A stretch of 26,346 nt of DNA from an uncultured Clostridium sp. (GTDB lineage Bacteria; Bacillota; Clostridia; TANB77; CAG-508), in NCBI GenBank assembly GCA_900553225.1, contig USCV01000020.1, positions 1 through 26,346 on the forward strand, written 5' to 3'. The notes below the pieces were generated by a model, which saw only the letters and a list, made by a program, of their open reading frames with translations, searched no databases and was not told the DNA's origin. The first letter of the stretch is position 1; every line of letters begins with the position of its first letter. Shown here piece after piece: positions 8,224 to 17,124 of this stretch. The translations under genes were made by a program, and so were the position numbers.

Positions 8224-8264
8224 GAGTGAATACCTGTATATTTACAAAAAATTACTAATAAATC

Positions 8265-8293
8265 TTGACTTTTTCGCACACACTATGTAAAAT
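8265..8293 (+). promoter_or_regulatory. Promoter of the T-box leader and aspS
   Basis: TTGACT (8265-8270), a 17-nt spacer and TAAAAT (8288-8293). Transcription would begin near 8300, just before the T-box stem I. Confidence 0.8.
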
Positions 8294-8312
8294 AATTATA
8301 TTATGTATAAAA

Positions 8313-8527
8313 ATTGCATTGAAGATGACGACTTGCTAAAAGTTACTAAAAGAGATTAAGGGTGCATTTGCGCTGAAAACCCTTATTAGAAGAACATAGC
8401 TTGCCAACACATTGGAGCAATATTGAATAAAGTGGAAAAACTTTAATAACAGTTTTTCAAGCTGGGTGGCACCGCGGAAAAGTATATTTCGTCCCTGCAA
8501 ATAACATTTGCATTTGGACGTTTTTTT
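8313..8527 (+). promoter_or_regulatory. T-box riboswitch of aspS, apparent AAC (Asn) specifier
   Basis: The conserved T-box sequence GGGTGGCACCGCGG is at 8464-8477. Its UGGC bulge would pair with a tRNA ending in discriminator G, as in tRNA-Asn and tRNA-Asp. Stem I starts at ATTGC (8313-8317), pairing with GCAAT (8417-8421). The K-turn-like AGATGA is at 8324-8329 and the distal stem TAAGGG (8357-8362) pairs with CCCTTA (8380-8385). GCTA (8335-8338) with TAGC (8397-8400) closes a loop whose 3' side reads AAGAACA, so the best specifier is AAC (8393-8395) followed by the usual A. No GAC is in the loop. The terminator is CGTCC (8490-8494) with GGACG (8516-8520) plus an inner GCAAAT/ATTTGC stem and T7. 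Uncharged tRNA would favour read-through into aspS. Confidence 0.9.
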
Positions 8528-8559
8528 AGTTTAAAATTCAAAAAAGGAGATGTTTAAAA

Positions 8560-10314
8560 ATGAATGAGTACAGAACTCATAATTGTAATGAAATTAATCT
8601 TAGTGATGTTGGAAAAGAAGTAAGAATTGCAGGTTTTGTTGAAACAATACGTGACCTTGGTGGACTTGTTTTCTTAGACATTCGTGATATGTATGGAGTT
8701 ACTCAAGTTGTAACTTCAGGTGAAGATTCTGCTTTAGTTGATTTTGCATCACATATTCCAATTGAATCTACTGTTACTGTTTTTGGTAAAGTAAGAAAAA
8801 GAGATGCTGAAACCTACAATCCTAAAATTGCAACTGGTGAAGTAGAAATTGTAATTGACGAAATCAAAATATTAGGAAAGAGAACAAAAAATTTACCATT
8901 TGAAGTTAATTCAAATCAAGAAGTTAGAGAAGATTTACGTCTTGAGTATAGATTTTTAGACTTAAGAGGTGATAAATTAAAAAACAACTTATTATTAAGA
9001 GCAAAAGTATTACAATTTTTAAGAGCTCAAATGATTGAGCGTGGATTTTTAGAAGTACAAACACCTATACTTACAAGTTCTTCACCTGAGGGTGCACGTG
9101 ATTACCTAGTTCCAAGTAGACTTCATAGTGGAAGATTTTATGCACTTCCTCAAGCTCCACAACAATTTAAACAATTGCTTATGGTATCTGGAGTTGATAA
9201 ATATTTCCAAATTGCACCATGTTTTAGAGATGAAGACTCAAGAGCAGATAGAACTCCTGGTGAATTCTATCAATTAGATATGGAAATGTCATTTAGCACT
9301 CAAGAAGATGTTATGAATGTAATGGAACCAGTAATTTATAATACATTTTCTACATTTTCTGATAAAAAAATAGATAAATCAGCATTTCCAAGAATCCCAT
9401 ATAGAGAGGCTATGATTAAATATGGAACTGATAAACCAGATTTAAGAAACCCATTATATATTGTAGATGTAACAGATTTCTTCCAAAAATGTACATTTAA
9501 ACCTTTCCATGGAATAACTGTACGTGCTATTAAAGTTTCTGGTCATATGTCAAAAGGATTCCACGAGAAAATGCTTGAATATGCTAAATCTATCGGAATG
9601 GGTGGACTTGGTTATTTAGAAGTTCAAGAAGACTTAAGTTTCAAAGGTCCTATTGATAAATTTATTCCGGAAGAAATGAAAAAAGAGCTATTATCTTTAG
9701 CTGATTTAAAAATAAATGATACTATATTCTTTATTGCAGATGTAGAGTCAAGAGCAAATACATTAGCAGGTCAAATTAGAACAGAACTTGGAAATAGATT
9801 AAATTTAATTGATGAATCTGTATATAAATTCTGTTGGATTGTTGATTTTCCTATGTATGAACTAGATGACAGTGGTAAACTAACATTTTGTCATAATCCA
9901 TTTTCAATGCCTCAAGGAGGATTAGAAGCATTAAATTGTAAAAAGCCTTTAGACATTTTGGCATATCAATATGATATTGTATGTAATGGTTACGAAATGG
10001 CTTCTGGAGCAGTTAGAAACCATGATGTAGAAATTATGAAAAAAGTATTTGATATCGTTGGATATGGAGAAGATGTAATAAAAGAAAAATTCTCAGCACT
10101 ATATAATGCTTTCCAATATGGAGCTCCACCACATGCTGGTGTAGCACCTGGAATTGATAGAATATTAATGCTTTTATGTGGTACAGATAGCATTCGTGAT
10201 GTTATTGCATTCCCAATGAATAGTAAAGCAGAAGATTTACTAATGGGTGCACCTGGAACAGTTTCTAAAGAACAATTAGAAGATGTTCATATAAAAATAG
10301 ATATTAAAGATTAA
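8560..10314 (+). CDS. aspS: Aspartyl-tRNA synthetase, bacterial type
   Basis: This 584-residue class II synthetase charges tRNA-Asp and, if non-discriminating, also tRNA-Asn for GatCAB to amidate. Domains in order: OB-fold anticodon-binding (about 1-110, with RDLGGLVFLDIRD), the catalytic core with TPEGARDYLVPSR, PQQFKQLLM and CFRDED (motif 2), the GAD insertion (about 290-400), and motif 3 GVAPGIDRILMLL. After motif 2 the protein reads ADRTPGEFYQLD where most bacterial AspRS have ADRQPEFTQID, a variant I associate with alphaproteobacterial-type enzymes. Leu33 sits where discriminating enzymes have Leu, so sequence alone does not settle tRNA-Asn charging. GGAGATG precedes the ATG. It is controlled by the T-box upstream. 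Confidence 0.95.
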   Translation: MNEYRTHNCNEINLSDVGKEVRIAGFVETIRDLGGLVFLDIRDMYGVTQVVTSGEDSALVDFASHIPIESTVTVFGKVRKRDAETYNPKIATGEVEIVIDEIKILGKRTKNLPFEVNSNQEVREDLRLEYRFLDLRGDKLKNNLLLRAKVLQFLRAQMIERGFLEVQTPILTSSSPEGARDYLVPSRLHSGRFYALPQAPQQFKQLLMVSGVDKYFQIAPCFRDEDSRADRTPGEFYQLDMEMSFSTQEDVMNVMEPVIYNTFSTFSDKKIDKSAFPRIPYREAMIKYGTDKPDLRNPLYIVDVTDFFQKCTFKPFHGITVRAIKVSGHMSKGFHEKMLEYAKSIGMGGLGYLEVQEDLSFKGPIDKFIPEEMKKELLSLADLKINDTIFFIADVESRANTLAGQIRTELGNRLNLIDESVYKFCWIVDFPMYELDDSGKLTFCHNPFSMPQGGLEALNCKKPLDILAYQYDIVCNGYEMASGAVRNHDVEIMKKVFDIVGYGEDVIKEKFSALYNAFQYGAPPHAGVAPGIDRILMLLCGTDSIRDVIAFPMNSKAEDLLMGAPGTVSKEQLEDVHIKIDIKD

Positions 10315-10320
10315 GAAATA

Positions 10321-10368
10321 AAAAAACAGTTTTAGCAAGTATTTTACTTTTTAAAACTGTTTTTTTTT
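10321..10368 (+). terminator. Terminator of aspS
   Basis: A 14-bp stem (10321-10334 with 10352-10365, core AACAGTTTTA / TAAAACTGTT) and a 17-nt loop precede a T9 run. It is also placed to stop hslO transcripts from the other side. Confidence 0.8.
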
Positions 10369-10378
10369 GTATTAAACT

Positions 10379-11251
10379 TTATTTAAGTAACGTTTGTAAA
10401 TCTTCTTTGGTGAAATGATATTTTTTATTGCAAAAATGACATACTGTATCTGCCTTTCCATCTGTATTAATTATATCTTCTAATTCCTTTTTTCCTATTG
10501 CAATTAGGCCTTTTTCCATCTTTTCTTTTGAACAGTTACATTTATATTCTGATAAAAATTCCTCTTGTAATACCTGTATATTTTTATCACCAGTTACATT
10601 TTTTGCAATTTCGTCTAATGATAATTCATCATTTAACATTTTACTTATTGAACTTGCATCATTTACCGCCTTTTCGATTTTATTAATTATATCATCTGTT
10701 GCATCTGGCATAAGTGAAATTCTATATCCGCCTGCTGCTTTAACGCCATTTTTGTCCACTAACACTCCTAGTGCAATAACTGTTGGTACTTGCTCTGATT
10801 TTGCAAAATAATTTGTAAAGTCTTCTGCAATCTCTCCTGAAACAATTGGAGTCATTCCAACATATGGATCTTTAAGACCTATATCTTTTATAACATAAAT
10901 CATTCCCTGTTTTCCAACTGCCCCTCCAACATCTAATTTTCCAATTGAGTTTAATGGTAATTCAACTTTAGAATCTGAAACGTATGCTTCTACTTCTCCT
11001 TTTCCATTTCCAACGGAAGTCAACATTCCCAATGGTCCATTTCCTTTTATTTGAAGAGTTATAGAATCTGTTACTCCTTTTAGGTCACTGCACATAATTG
11101 CTGTCATTGTTAAAAGTCTTCCAAGAGCAGCTGTTGCAGTTGGACTTAAATCATGTATTTTTCTTGCCTCTTCTACTAATAGCTTTGAGTTTATGCATTC
11201 TACTCTTACTGTTCCATTATATGCTAAATATTTTTTCAATTTATTATTCAT
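10379..11251 (-). CDS. hslO: Redox-regulated chaperone Hsp33
   Basis: This 290-residue cytoplasmic holdase is activated by oxidative unfolding. The N-terminal domain has the family block HDLSPTATAALGRLLT and LQIKGNGPLG. The C-terminal zinc and redox switch keeps all four cysteines, as CNC and then CHFC about 30 residues later. A frame extends to a GTG at 11260, but that codon is too close to the AAGGAAA ribosome binding site; I choose the ATG at 11251. It lies 65 nt downstream of adhE on the same strand and may be partly co-transcribed with it. Confidence 0.95.
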   Translation of the reverse strand: MNNKLKKYLAYNGTVRVECINSKLLVEEARKIHDLSPTATAALGRLLTMTAIMCSDLKGVTDSITLQIKGNGPLGMLTSVGNGKGEVEAYVSDSKVELPLNSIGKLDVGGAVGKQGMIYVIKDIGLKDPYVGMTPIVSGEIAEDFTNYFAKSEQVPTVIALGVLVDKNGVKAAGGYRISLMPDATDDIINKIEKAVNDASSISKMLNDELSLDEIAKNVTGDKNIQVLQEEFLSEYKCNCSKEKMEKGLIAIGKKELEDIINTDGKADTVCHFCNKKYHFTKEDLQTLLK

Positions 11252-11316
11252 TTTTTTCACTTTCCTTTATTTTTGATAAAACAATCCCCAAAGCAATCTT
11301 ATATTGCATAATTATA

Positions 11317-13919
11317 TTAATTTCCATAATATGAATCAATCATAATTTGTTTTAATTCTGATACTAGTGGAAGTCTAGGGTTTGCTGTTGTACATTGGTC
11401 TTCAAATGCTCTATCTGCAAGCATATCGACTTTTGCTAAAAACTCCTCTTCATCAATTCCAGCTTCTTTAAATGATTTTGGTATTCCTAAATCTGCATTT
11501 AATTTTTTTATTTCCTCTATTAATGAATTAATGCCTTCTTCATTTGTATATGCTGGAAATCCCATTCTTCTTGAAATATCTGCATATTTTTGATCTGCTA
11601 TAAAGTATTCATATTTTGGGAAAGAAACAAATTTAGTTGGCTTAGATGAATTGTATCTAATTACATATGGAAGTAAAATTGCATTAATTCTTCCATGTGG
11701 CATATGAAATTCTGCTCCCATTTTATGTGCAATTGAGTGATTTATTCCTAAAAATGCATTTGTAAATGCCATTCCAGCTATTGTACTTGCATTATGCATT
11801 TTTTCTCTTGCATATCTATTGTTTCCGTTATTATACGCTTCTCTTAAATTTTTAAATACAAGCTCTATAGCTTTTTCTGCTAAACCATCTGTATAATCAG
11901 ATGCCATATTAGAGACATATGATTCTATTGCATGTGTTAATACATCCATTCCTGTATCTGCTGTAATTTTTTGTGGCAAAGACATTACTAGGTCTGGATC
12001 AACTATTGCAACATCTGGTGTTAATTCATAATCTGCTAATGGATATTTTTTATTTTTTTGTTTATCTGTTATAACCGCAAAAGATGTTACTTCTGAGCCT
12101 GTTCCTGAGGTAGTTGGTATTGCTACCATTTTAGCTTTTTCTCCCAATTTTGGAAATTTATAAGTACGTTTTCTAATATCCATAAATTTTAATTTCATAC
12201 CTTCTGCATCTGCTTCTGGATGTTCATAAAATAGCCACATTCCCTTTGCAGCATCAATTGGGCTTCCTCCACCAACTGCAATAACTACATCTGGTTTAAA
12301 CTCATTCATCATTGCAACGCCTTTATTTATAGTATCAAAAGATGGATCTGATTCAACTTCTGAGAATATTTCTGAATGTACATATTCTTCTCTTTTTCTT
12401 AAATGATATAAGATTTTATCAATATATCCGAAGTTTTACCATAGAAGGATCTGTTACGATAAATGCTCTTGTAATATTAGGCATTTTTTCTAAATATTGA
12501 ATTGATCCTGCCTCAAAATAAATCTTTTCTGGAACTTTAAACCATTGCATATTAACCCTCCTTTTGGCTACTTTTTTTATATTAATTAAATTCACTGATG
12601 ATACATTTGCTGTTGTTGAGTTTCCTCCAAATGTACCACATCCTAGTGTAAGTGATGGCATATTTGTGTTATAAATGTCTCCGGATTGCTCCATGTGTTG
12701 ATGGAGAATTTACAATAATTCTTCCAGCCTTTACAGTTTCTGAAAATTTTAAAATAGTTTCTTCATCTTCTGAATGAATAACTGCGGAATGTCCCATCCC
12801 TCCAAATTCTATTAATTTTTCTGCTAATGCTATTCCTTCATCTGCTCCTTCTACTATATAATAAGCAAGAACTGGACTTAATTTTTCTTTTGAAAATGGA
12901 TACTCGACTCCTACCCCATTTTCTTTTAGTACTAGTACTTTAGTTCCTTTTGGAACTTCTATACCTGCCATTTTTGCAATATTATATGGGCTTTTTCCAA
13001 CGATGTCTGCATTTAGTGCACAACCTTTTTCCTCAATAAACATACTGCATTTTAGTCTGTTTGTTTCGTCTGCATTTAGGAAATAGCAACCCGCTTCTTT
13101 CATTAATTTTTCAAATTCTTCTTGAATTTCTTTATCAATAATAACAGACTGCTCAGAAGCACAAATCATTCCATTATCAAATGATTTAGAAAGTACTAAA
13201 TCATTAACAGATGTTTTTAATTTTGCTGTTTTATCTATATAACAAGGAACATTTCCAGGTCCTACTCCTAATGCCGGTTTTCCACATGAATATGCGGCTT
13301 TTACCATTCCAGTTCCGCCAGTAGCTAGAATTAAATTAACATCTGGATGATGCATTAAAAAGTTTGTAGCAGTAATAGATGGTTCTTCGATCCAAAGAAT
13401 ACAGTTTTCTGGTGCACCTGCTTTAATTGCTGCATCTCTTACTATTTTGGCAGCTTCAACACTACATTTTTGTGCTGAAGGATGGAAACCGAAAATGATA
13501 ACATTTCTAGTTTTTGCTGAAATAATAGATTTAAACATAGTAGTAGATGTTGGATTTGTAACAGGTGTTACTCCTGCAATAATTCCAACTGGTTCTGCAA
13601 TCTCTACATATCCTTCTTCTTCATTTTCTGAAATTACACCAACAGTTTTGTCATATTTTATGCTATGGTAAATATATTCAGTAGCAAACATATTCTTTGT
13701 TATTTTATCTTCATAAATTCCTCTGCCTGTTTCTTCTACAGCCATTTTGGCAAGCTCCATGTGATGTTCTAGTCCTGCCATTGCCATTGCTTTTATTATA
13801 TTATTTACTTGCTCTTGATTTAGTTTTAAGTACTCTTGTGAGGCGATTTTTGCCTTTTCTACCAATTCATCAATCATAGATTTTATTTTGTTTTTCTCTT
13901 CTTCACTAATTTCTGCCAA
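11317..13919 (-). CDS. adhE: Bifunctional acetaldehyde-CoA/alcohol dehydrogenase, with two +1 shifts at CGG
   Basis: AdhE reduces acetyl-CoA to acetaldehyde and then ethanol, re-oxidising NADH in fermentation; the family forms spirosomes. The N-terminal aldehyde dehydrogenase part has the Cys-centred SFDNGMICASEQS motif and GVGPGNVPCYID. The C-terminal iron-dependent alcohol dehydrogenase has VGGGSPIDAAKG, PTTSGTGSEVTSFAVITD and the metal-site HSIAHKMGAEFHMPHGR. The gene is open over its length except at two points, 12680-12683 and 12427-12430, where an in-frame CGG followed by A marks a +1 shift. Reading CGGA as one Gly gives 866 residues, normal for AdhE, and restores AI-G-DIYN and KL-G-YID. 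Without the shift a 416-residue aldehyde dehydrogenase fragment results. The start is TTG at 13919, behind AAGGAGGT. The promoter is at 13952-13980. Confidence 0.93.
12427..12430 (-). other. +1 frameshift site 2 in adhE (CGGA)
   Basis: The zero frame reads AAA CTT CGG ATA TAT TGA and stops. Conserved AdhE sequence continues as CTT, GGA, TAT, ATT (L-G-Y-I). The shift falls at codon 497 of the restored protein, 84 codons after site 1. Confidence 0.85.
12680..12683 (-). other. +1 frameshift site 1 in adhE (CGGA)
   Basis: The zero frame reads GCA ATC CGG AGA CAT TTA TAA and stops. Conserved AdhE sequence continues as ATC, GGA, GAC, ATT, TAT (I-G-D-I-Y). The shift falls at codon 413. Confidence 0.85.
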
Positions 13920-13951
13920 TACAAGTTACCTCCTTATAAAATATTAGTTTT

Positions 13952-13980
13952 ATTTTATCTATTAACTAGTCCATTGTCAA
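13952..13980 (-). promoter_or_regulatory. Promoter of adhE
   Basis: On the minus strand, a perfect TTGACA (13980-13975), a 17-nt spacer and TAAAAT (13957-13952) lie 32 nt before the TTG start. The -35 box is the left arm of a palindrome. Confidence 0.8.
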
Positions 13981-13996
13981 CAAAAAAATGTTGACA
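13975..13996. promoter_or_regulatory. Palindrome over the adhE -35 box, possible operator
   Basis: TGTCAACA (13975-13982) and TGTTGACA (13989-13996) form a perfect 8-6-8 inverted repeat with an A6 centre. It covers the -35 box of adhE and offers a second TTGACA facing leuS. A regulator bound here would block adhE. The spacing does not fit the Rex consensus, so the protein is unknown. Confidence 0.5.
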
Positions 13997-14093
13997 TATA
14001 TTGATATTTTTTTACATGATATAAATTTTCACATTATACGGCTTATCAAATAATGTTTAAAGAAATTTACTTATAAAACTTTTCCATATTACC

Positions 14094-14122
14094 TTTTATT
14101 TTAGTGCAAACTATAGTATAAT
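14094..14122 (+). promoter_or_regulatory. Possible promoter of leuS
   Basis: A perfect TATAAT (14117-14122) lies 36 nt before the leuS ATG. The -35 at the right distance, TTTTAT, is poor. No T-box or other leader structure is seen here. Confidence 0.4.
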
Positions 14123-14158
14123 AATGGAAATTTATAAAAAAAGAAAGGGAGAGATTAT

Positions 14159-16561
14159 ATGGAATACAACTTTCAAGAAATAGAAAAAAAATGGCAAGAA
14201 TATTGGGAAAAAAATCAAACATTTAAAACTGATGTATGGGACTTTTCAAAACCTAAGTTTTATGCATTAGATATGTTTCCATATCCATCTGGCCAAGGTC
14301 TACATGTTGGTCATCCAGAAGGATATACAGCAACAGATATTATATCTAGAATGAAAAGAATGCAAGGATATAATGTTCTACATCCAATGGGGTGGGATTC
14401 ATTTGGACTTCCAGCTGAGCAATATGCTATAAAAACAGGAAATCATCCAGATAAATTTACAAAACAAAATATTGCAACATTTAAAAGACAATTAAAAATG
14501 CTTGGACTTTCTTTTGATTGGGATAAAGAAATTTCTACATGTGATCCTAGTTATTATAAATGGACTCAATGGATTTTCAAGCAATTATATCTAGATGGTT
14601 TAGCAAAACTAGTTGATATGCCAGTTAATTGGTGTGAAGAATTAGGAACAGTTTTAGCAAATGATGAAATAATAGATGGAAAAAGTGAACGTGGCGGTTT
14701 TCCTGTTGTACGTAAAAACATGAAGCAATGGGTATTAGATATTCCGGCATATGCAGAAACTTTATTAAAAAATCTAGATGATTTAGATTGGCCAGAGTCA
14801 ACAAAAGAAATTCAAAGAAATTGGATTGGAAAATCTGTTGGAGCTTTAGTAAACTTTAAGGTATCAGGGTTTGAAGACTTATCTTTTACTGTATTTACAA
14901 CTAGATGTGATACTTTATTTGGAGCTACATATTGTGTACTAGCACCAGAAAGTGATTTGGTACAAAAAATTACAACTACAGAACAAAAAAAATTAGTTGA
15001 TGAATACATAAATACTTGTAGTTCTAAGTCAGATTTAGAAAGAACTGAATTAAATAAAGAAAAAACAGGCGTATTTACTGGTGCTTATGCAATAAATCCT
15101 GTAAACGGAAAAGAAATTCCTATTTGGATTTCAGATTATGTACTAGCATCATATGGTACAGGTGCGATTATGGCTGTTCCAGCTCATGACCAAAGAGATT
15201 ATGACTTTGCAAAAAAATTTGGACTAGATATAATCCCTGTAATTGATGGAGGAGATATTTCAAAAGAAGCTTATACTCTAGATGGATTACATATTAATTC
15301 AGAATTTTTAAATGGATTAAATAAAGAAGATTCCATAGAAAAAATGTTAAAATGGCTTGAAGAAAATAAAATCGGTTCTAAAAAAACAAATTATAAATTA
15401 CGTGAATGGATATTCGCACGTCAACGTTACTGGGGTGAACCAATTCCAATTGTTCATATGGATGATGGAGATATGGTAGTTTTAAATGATGAAGATTTGC
15501 CTTTAATTTTACCAGAACTTGAAGACTATAGTCCCTCAAAATCTGGAAATTCTCCTCTAGAAAAAGCAACCGATTGGGTAAATGTTACAATTAATGGAAA
15601 GCATGGAAAAAGGGAAACAAGTACAATGCCTGGATCTGCTGCATCTAGCTGGTATTTTCTACGTTATATTGATTCTAAAAATGAAAGCGCATTCGCAGAT
15701 AAAAAGCTTCTTGACTATTGGCTTCCAGTCGACTTATATATGGGTGGAGCTGAACATGCTGTTGGTCATTTGCTATATTCTAGATTCTGGAACAATTATT
15801 TATATAATAAAGGTTTAGTTCCAGTAAAAGAACCATTTGCAAAATTACGTCATCAAGGTATGATACTTGGAACAAATGGCGAAAAAATGAGTAAATCAAA
15901 AGGAAATGTTGTAAATCCTGATGACATGATAAAACAATTCGGTGCAGATAGCCTAAGACTTTATGAAATGTTTATGGGACCAATTGATGCCGTAAAACCT
16001 TGGGATCCAAAAGGAATTGAAGGTTCTAAAAAATTCTTAGACCGTGTTTGGAGATTATATACACAAACTGATAAGATAAAGGATTTGCCAAATCCAGAAC
16101 TAGAAAAAGTTTATAACTTCACAGTTAAAAAAGTAACAAACGATTATGAAACAATGAATTTCAACACTGCTATTAGTCAGTTAATGATTTTTATAAACAG
16201 TGTATATAAAACAGATATATTTCCAAAAGAATATGCAGAAGGATTTGTAAAATTACTTAACCCCGTTGCTCCACACATTACAGAAGAACTATGGAATACT
16301 GTTCTTGGTGGCATGTCATCTATTTCTTATGCTGAATGGCCAAAATATGATGAAATGAAAATAATTGATGAAGAAATAAAATTACCTATTCAAGTAAATG
16401 GAAAGGTTAAAACAACTATTACAATACCTTTAGATTCTGATGAAGAAACTGTAAAAAATATTGCTCATAATAATTCGACAATTATGAGAGTACTTGAAGG
16501 TAAGAATATTGTAAAGGAAATCTATGTAAAAAATAAAATTTACAATATTGTTGCAAAATAG
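14159..16561 (+). CDS. leuS: Leucyl-tRNA synthetase
   Basis: This 800-residue class I synthetase charges tRNA-Leu. The HIGH motif is HVGH at 49-52 within PYPSGQGLHVGHPEGYTATD. The CP1 editing domain (about 220-400) contains the Thr-rich TVFTTRCDTLFGATY and the SYGTGAIMAVPAHDQRDYDF block with its editing-site Asp. The signature KMSKS is at 576-580, followed by the leucine-type anticodon-binding helical domain and the short C-terminal domain ending in the IVKEIYVKNKI strand. Length is at the short end of the normal range and no part is missing. GGGAGAG precedes the ATG. It is divergent from adhE across 239 nt. Confidence 0.97.
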   Translation: MEYNFQEIEKKWQEYWEKNQTFKTDVWDFSKPKFYALDMFPYPSGQGLHVGHPEGYTATDIISRMKRMQGYNVLHPMGWDSFGLPAEQYAIKTGNHPDKFTKQNIATFKRQLKMLGLSFDWDKEISTCDPSYYKWTQWIFKQLYLDGLAKLVDMPVNWCEELGTVLANDEIIDGKSERGGFPVVRKNMKQWVLDIPAYAETLLKNLDDLDWPESTKEIQRNWIGKSVGALVNFKVSGFEDLSFTVFTTRCDTLFGATYCVLAPESDLVQKITTTEQKKLVDEYINTCSSKSDLERTELNKEKTGVFTGAYAINPVNGKEIPIWISDYVLASYGTGAIMAVPAHDQRDYDFAKKFGLDIIPVIDGGDISKEAYTLDGLHINSEFLNGLNKEDSIEKMLKWLEENKIGSKKTNYKLREWIFARQRYWGEPIPIVHMDDGDMVVLNDEDLPLILPELEDYSPSKSGNSPLEKATDWVNVTINGKHGKRETSTMPGSAASSWYFLRYIDSKNESAFADKKLLDYWLPVDLYMGGAEHAVGHLLYSRFWNNYLYNKGLVPVKEPFAKLRHQGMILGTNGEKMSKSKGNVVNPDDMIKQFGADSLRLYEMFMGPIDAVKPWDPKGIEGSKKFLDRVWRLYTQTDKIKDLPNPELEKVYNFTVKKVTNDYETMNFNTAISQLMIFINSVYKTDIFPKEYAEGFVKLLNPVAPHITEELWNTVLGGMSSISYAEWPKYDEMKIIDEEIKLPIQVNGKVKTTITIPLDSDEETVKNIAHNNSTIMRVLEGKNIVKEIYVKNKIYNIVAK

Positions 16562-16619
16562 TAGACTTATAAAAATCTTTAAGTAATTCATAAAATATGC
16601 TATATCAATTAATATAATC

Positions 16620-16698
16620 AAGTAAGAAGTGAATAATTATTTTATTCAATATACTTTCACACCACCGTACATACATGCAGTTTGGCATAAGACAGCTC
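16620..16698 (-). ncRNA. Remnant of group II intron domains V and VI
   Basis: On the minus strand, GAGCTGTC (16698-16691) and GTACGGTGGTGTG (16670-16658) resemble the two sides of a bacterial group II intron domain V (usual form GAGCCGUAU...GUACGGUUC). A domain VI-like hairpin, GAATAA with TTATTC, follows (about 16655-16620). The middle of domain V pairs poorly, so it is probably degenerate. It lies just after a reverse-transcriptase C-terminal fragment on the same strand, in the order expected for an intron. Confidence 0.6.
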
Positions 16699-16715
16699 AG
16701 TAGAATTTAGCACTT

Positions 16716-16895
16716 TTAACAGTATACACTAGTTAGACTTGTATAGCCAAGTTTATCTAGTGTTTTATTATTTAAAATTTGATGTAGTAATGTGGTATCT
16801 AATATACTCCAGTATGATTTTTTTGCGTTTACATATTTCCATTCCTTATGATCATTTATGCCTAATCTTACTAGATTATCATATATGATTTCTAT
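16716..16895 (-). pseudogene. C-terminal fragment of a group II intron reverse transcriptase/maturase
   Basis: A frame with no plausible start encodes about 59 residues, including RLGINDHKEWKYVNAKKSYW and LDKLGYTSLTSVY. This matches the typical maturase C-terminus (W-x-N-x-x-K-x-Y-W, then a helix and GYxSL). The frame is closed upstream by stops, and no reverse-transcriptase catalytic core is recognisable in 16896-17124, which I otherwise see as empty. It is the decayed 3' part of an intron inserted between leuS and the APH-like gene. Confidence 0.6.
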
Positions 16896-17124
16896 TTAAC
16901 AGTCCGAGATTTTATTGTTAACTTCTTTCTAATTTCATCTCACGATAAATTTCCTTGTTGTTTGCCAATAATTTGCCACTATCATATACTATATAGAACT
17001 TTCATATCAAAAGTTATTGTCCATACTAGTTACACTATACAAAATAAAGAAAACAACTTTCCTTTCCTCCATTTTTATAGTTTCTCGGCAAATAATGTGA
17101 TTAGTATTACATAAGAGCTATAAA

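Noticed and set aside
12419..12694. Separate small gene of 91 codons within adhE
   Set aside because: Its sequence is the middle of AdhE (TLGCGTFGGN, FEAGSIQYLEKMP) and it has no ribosome binding site; it is the +1-frame segment between the two CGGA sites.
11317..13919. adhE, GltD-like and APH-like genes as ordinary pseudogenes or sequencing errors
   Set aside because: Not excluded, but disfavoured: all five lesions are the same type, at the same tetranucleotide, in the same codon phase, and all restore a Gly. Random decay or phase-blind sequencing error would not prefer the codon phase, and GGATAT without the extra C occurs intact elsewhere (leuS).
13974..13997. Rex operator at the adhE promoter
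   Set aside because: The half-sites resemble TTGT...ACAA but the palindrome is 22 bp with a 6-nt centre, longer than the 18-bp Rex site.
13920..14158. T-box leader before leuS
   Set aside because: No TGGNACCGCG motif or terminator/antiterminator is present, and the leader after the likely promoter is only about 30 nt.
16896..17124. Further reverse-transcriptase sequence upstream of the intron fragment
   Set aside because: Short in-frame pieces are interrupted by stops and show no YADD-type core or other recognisable motif.
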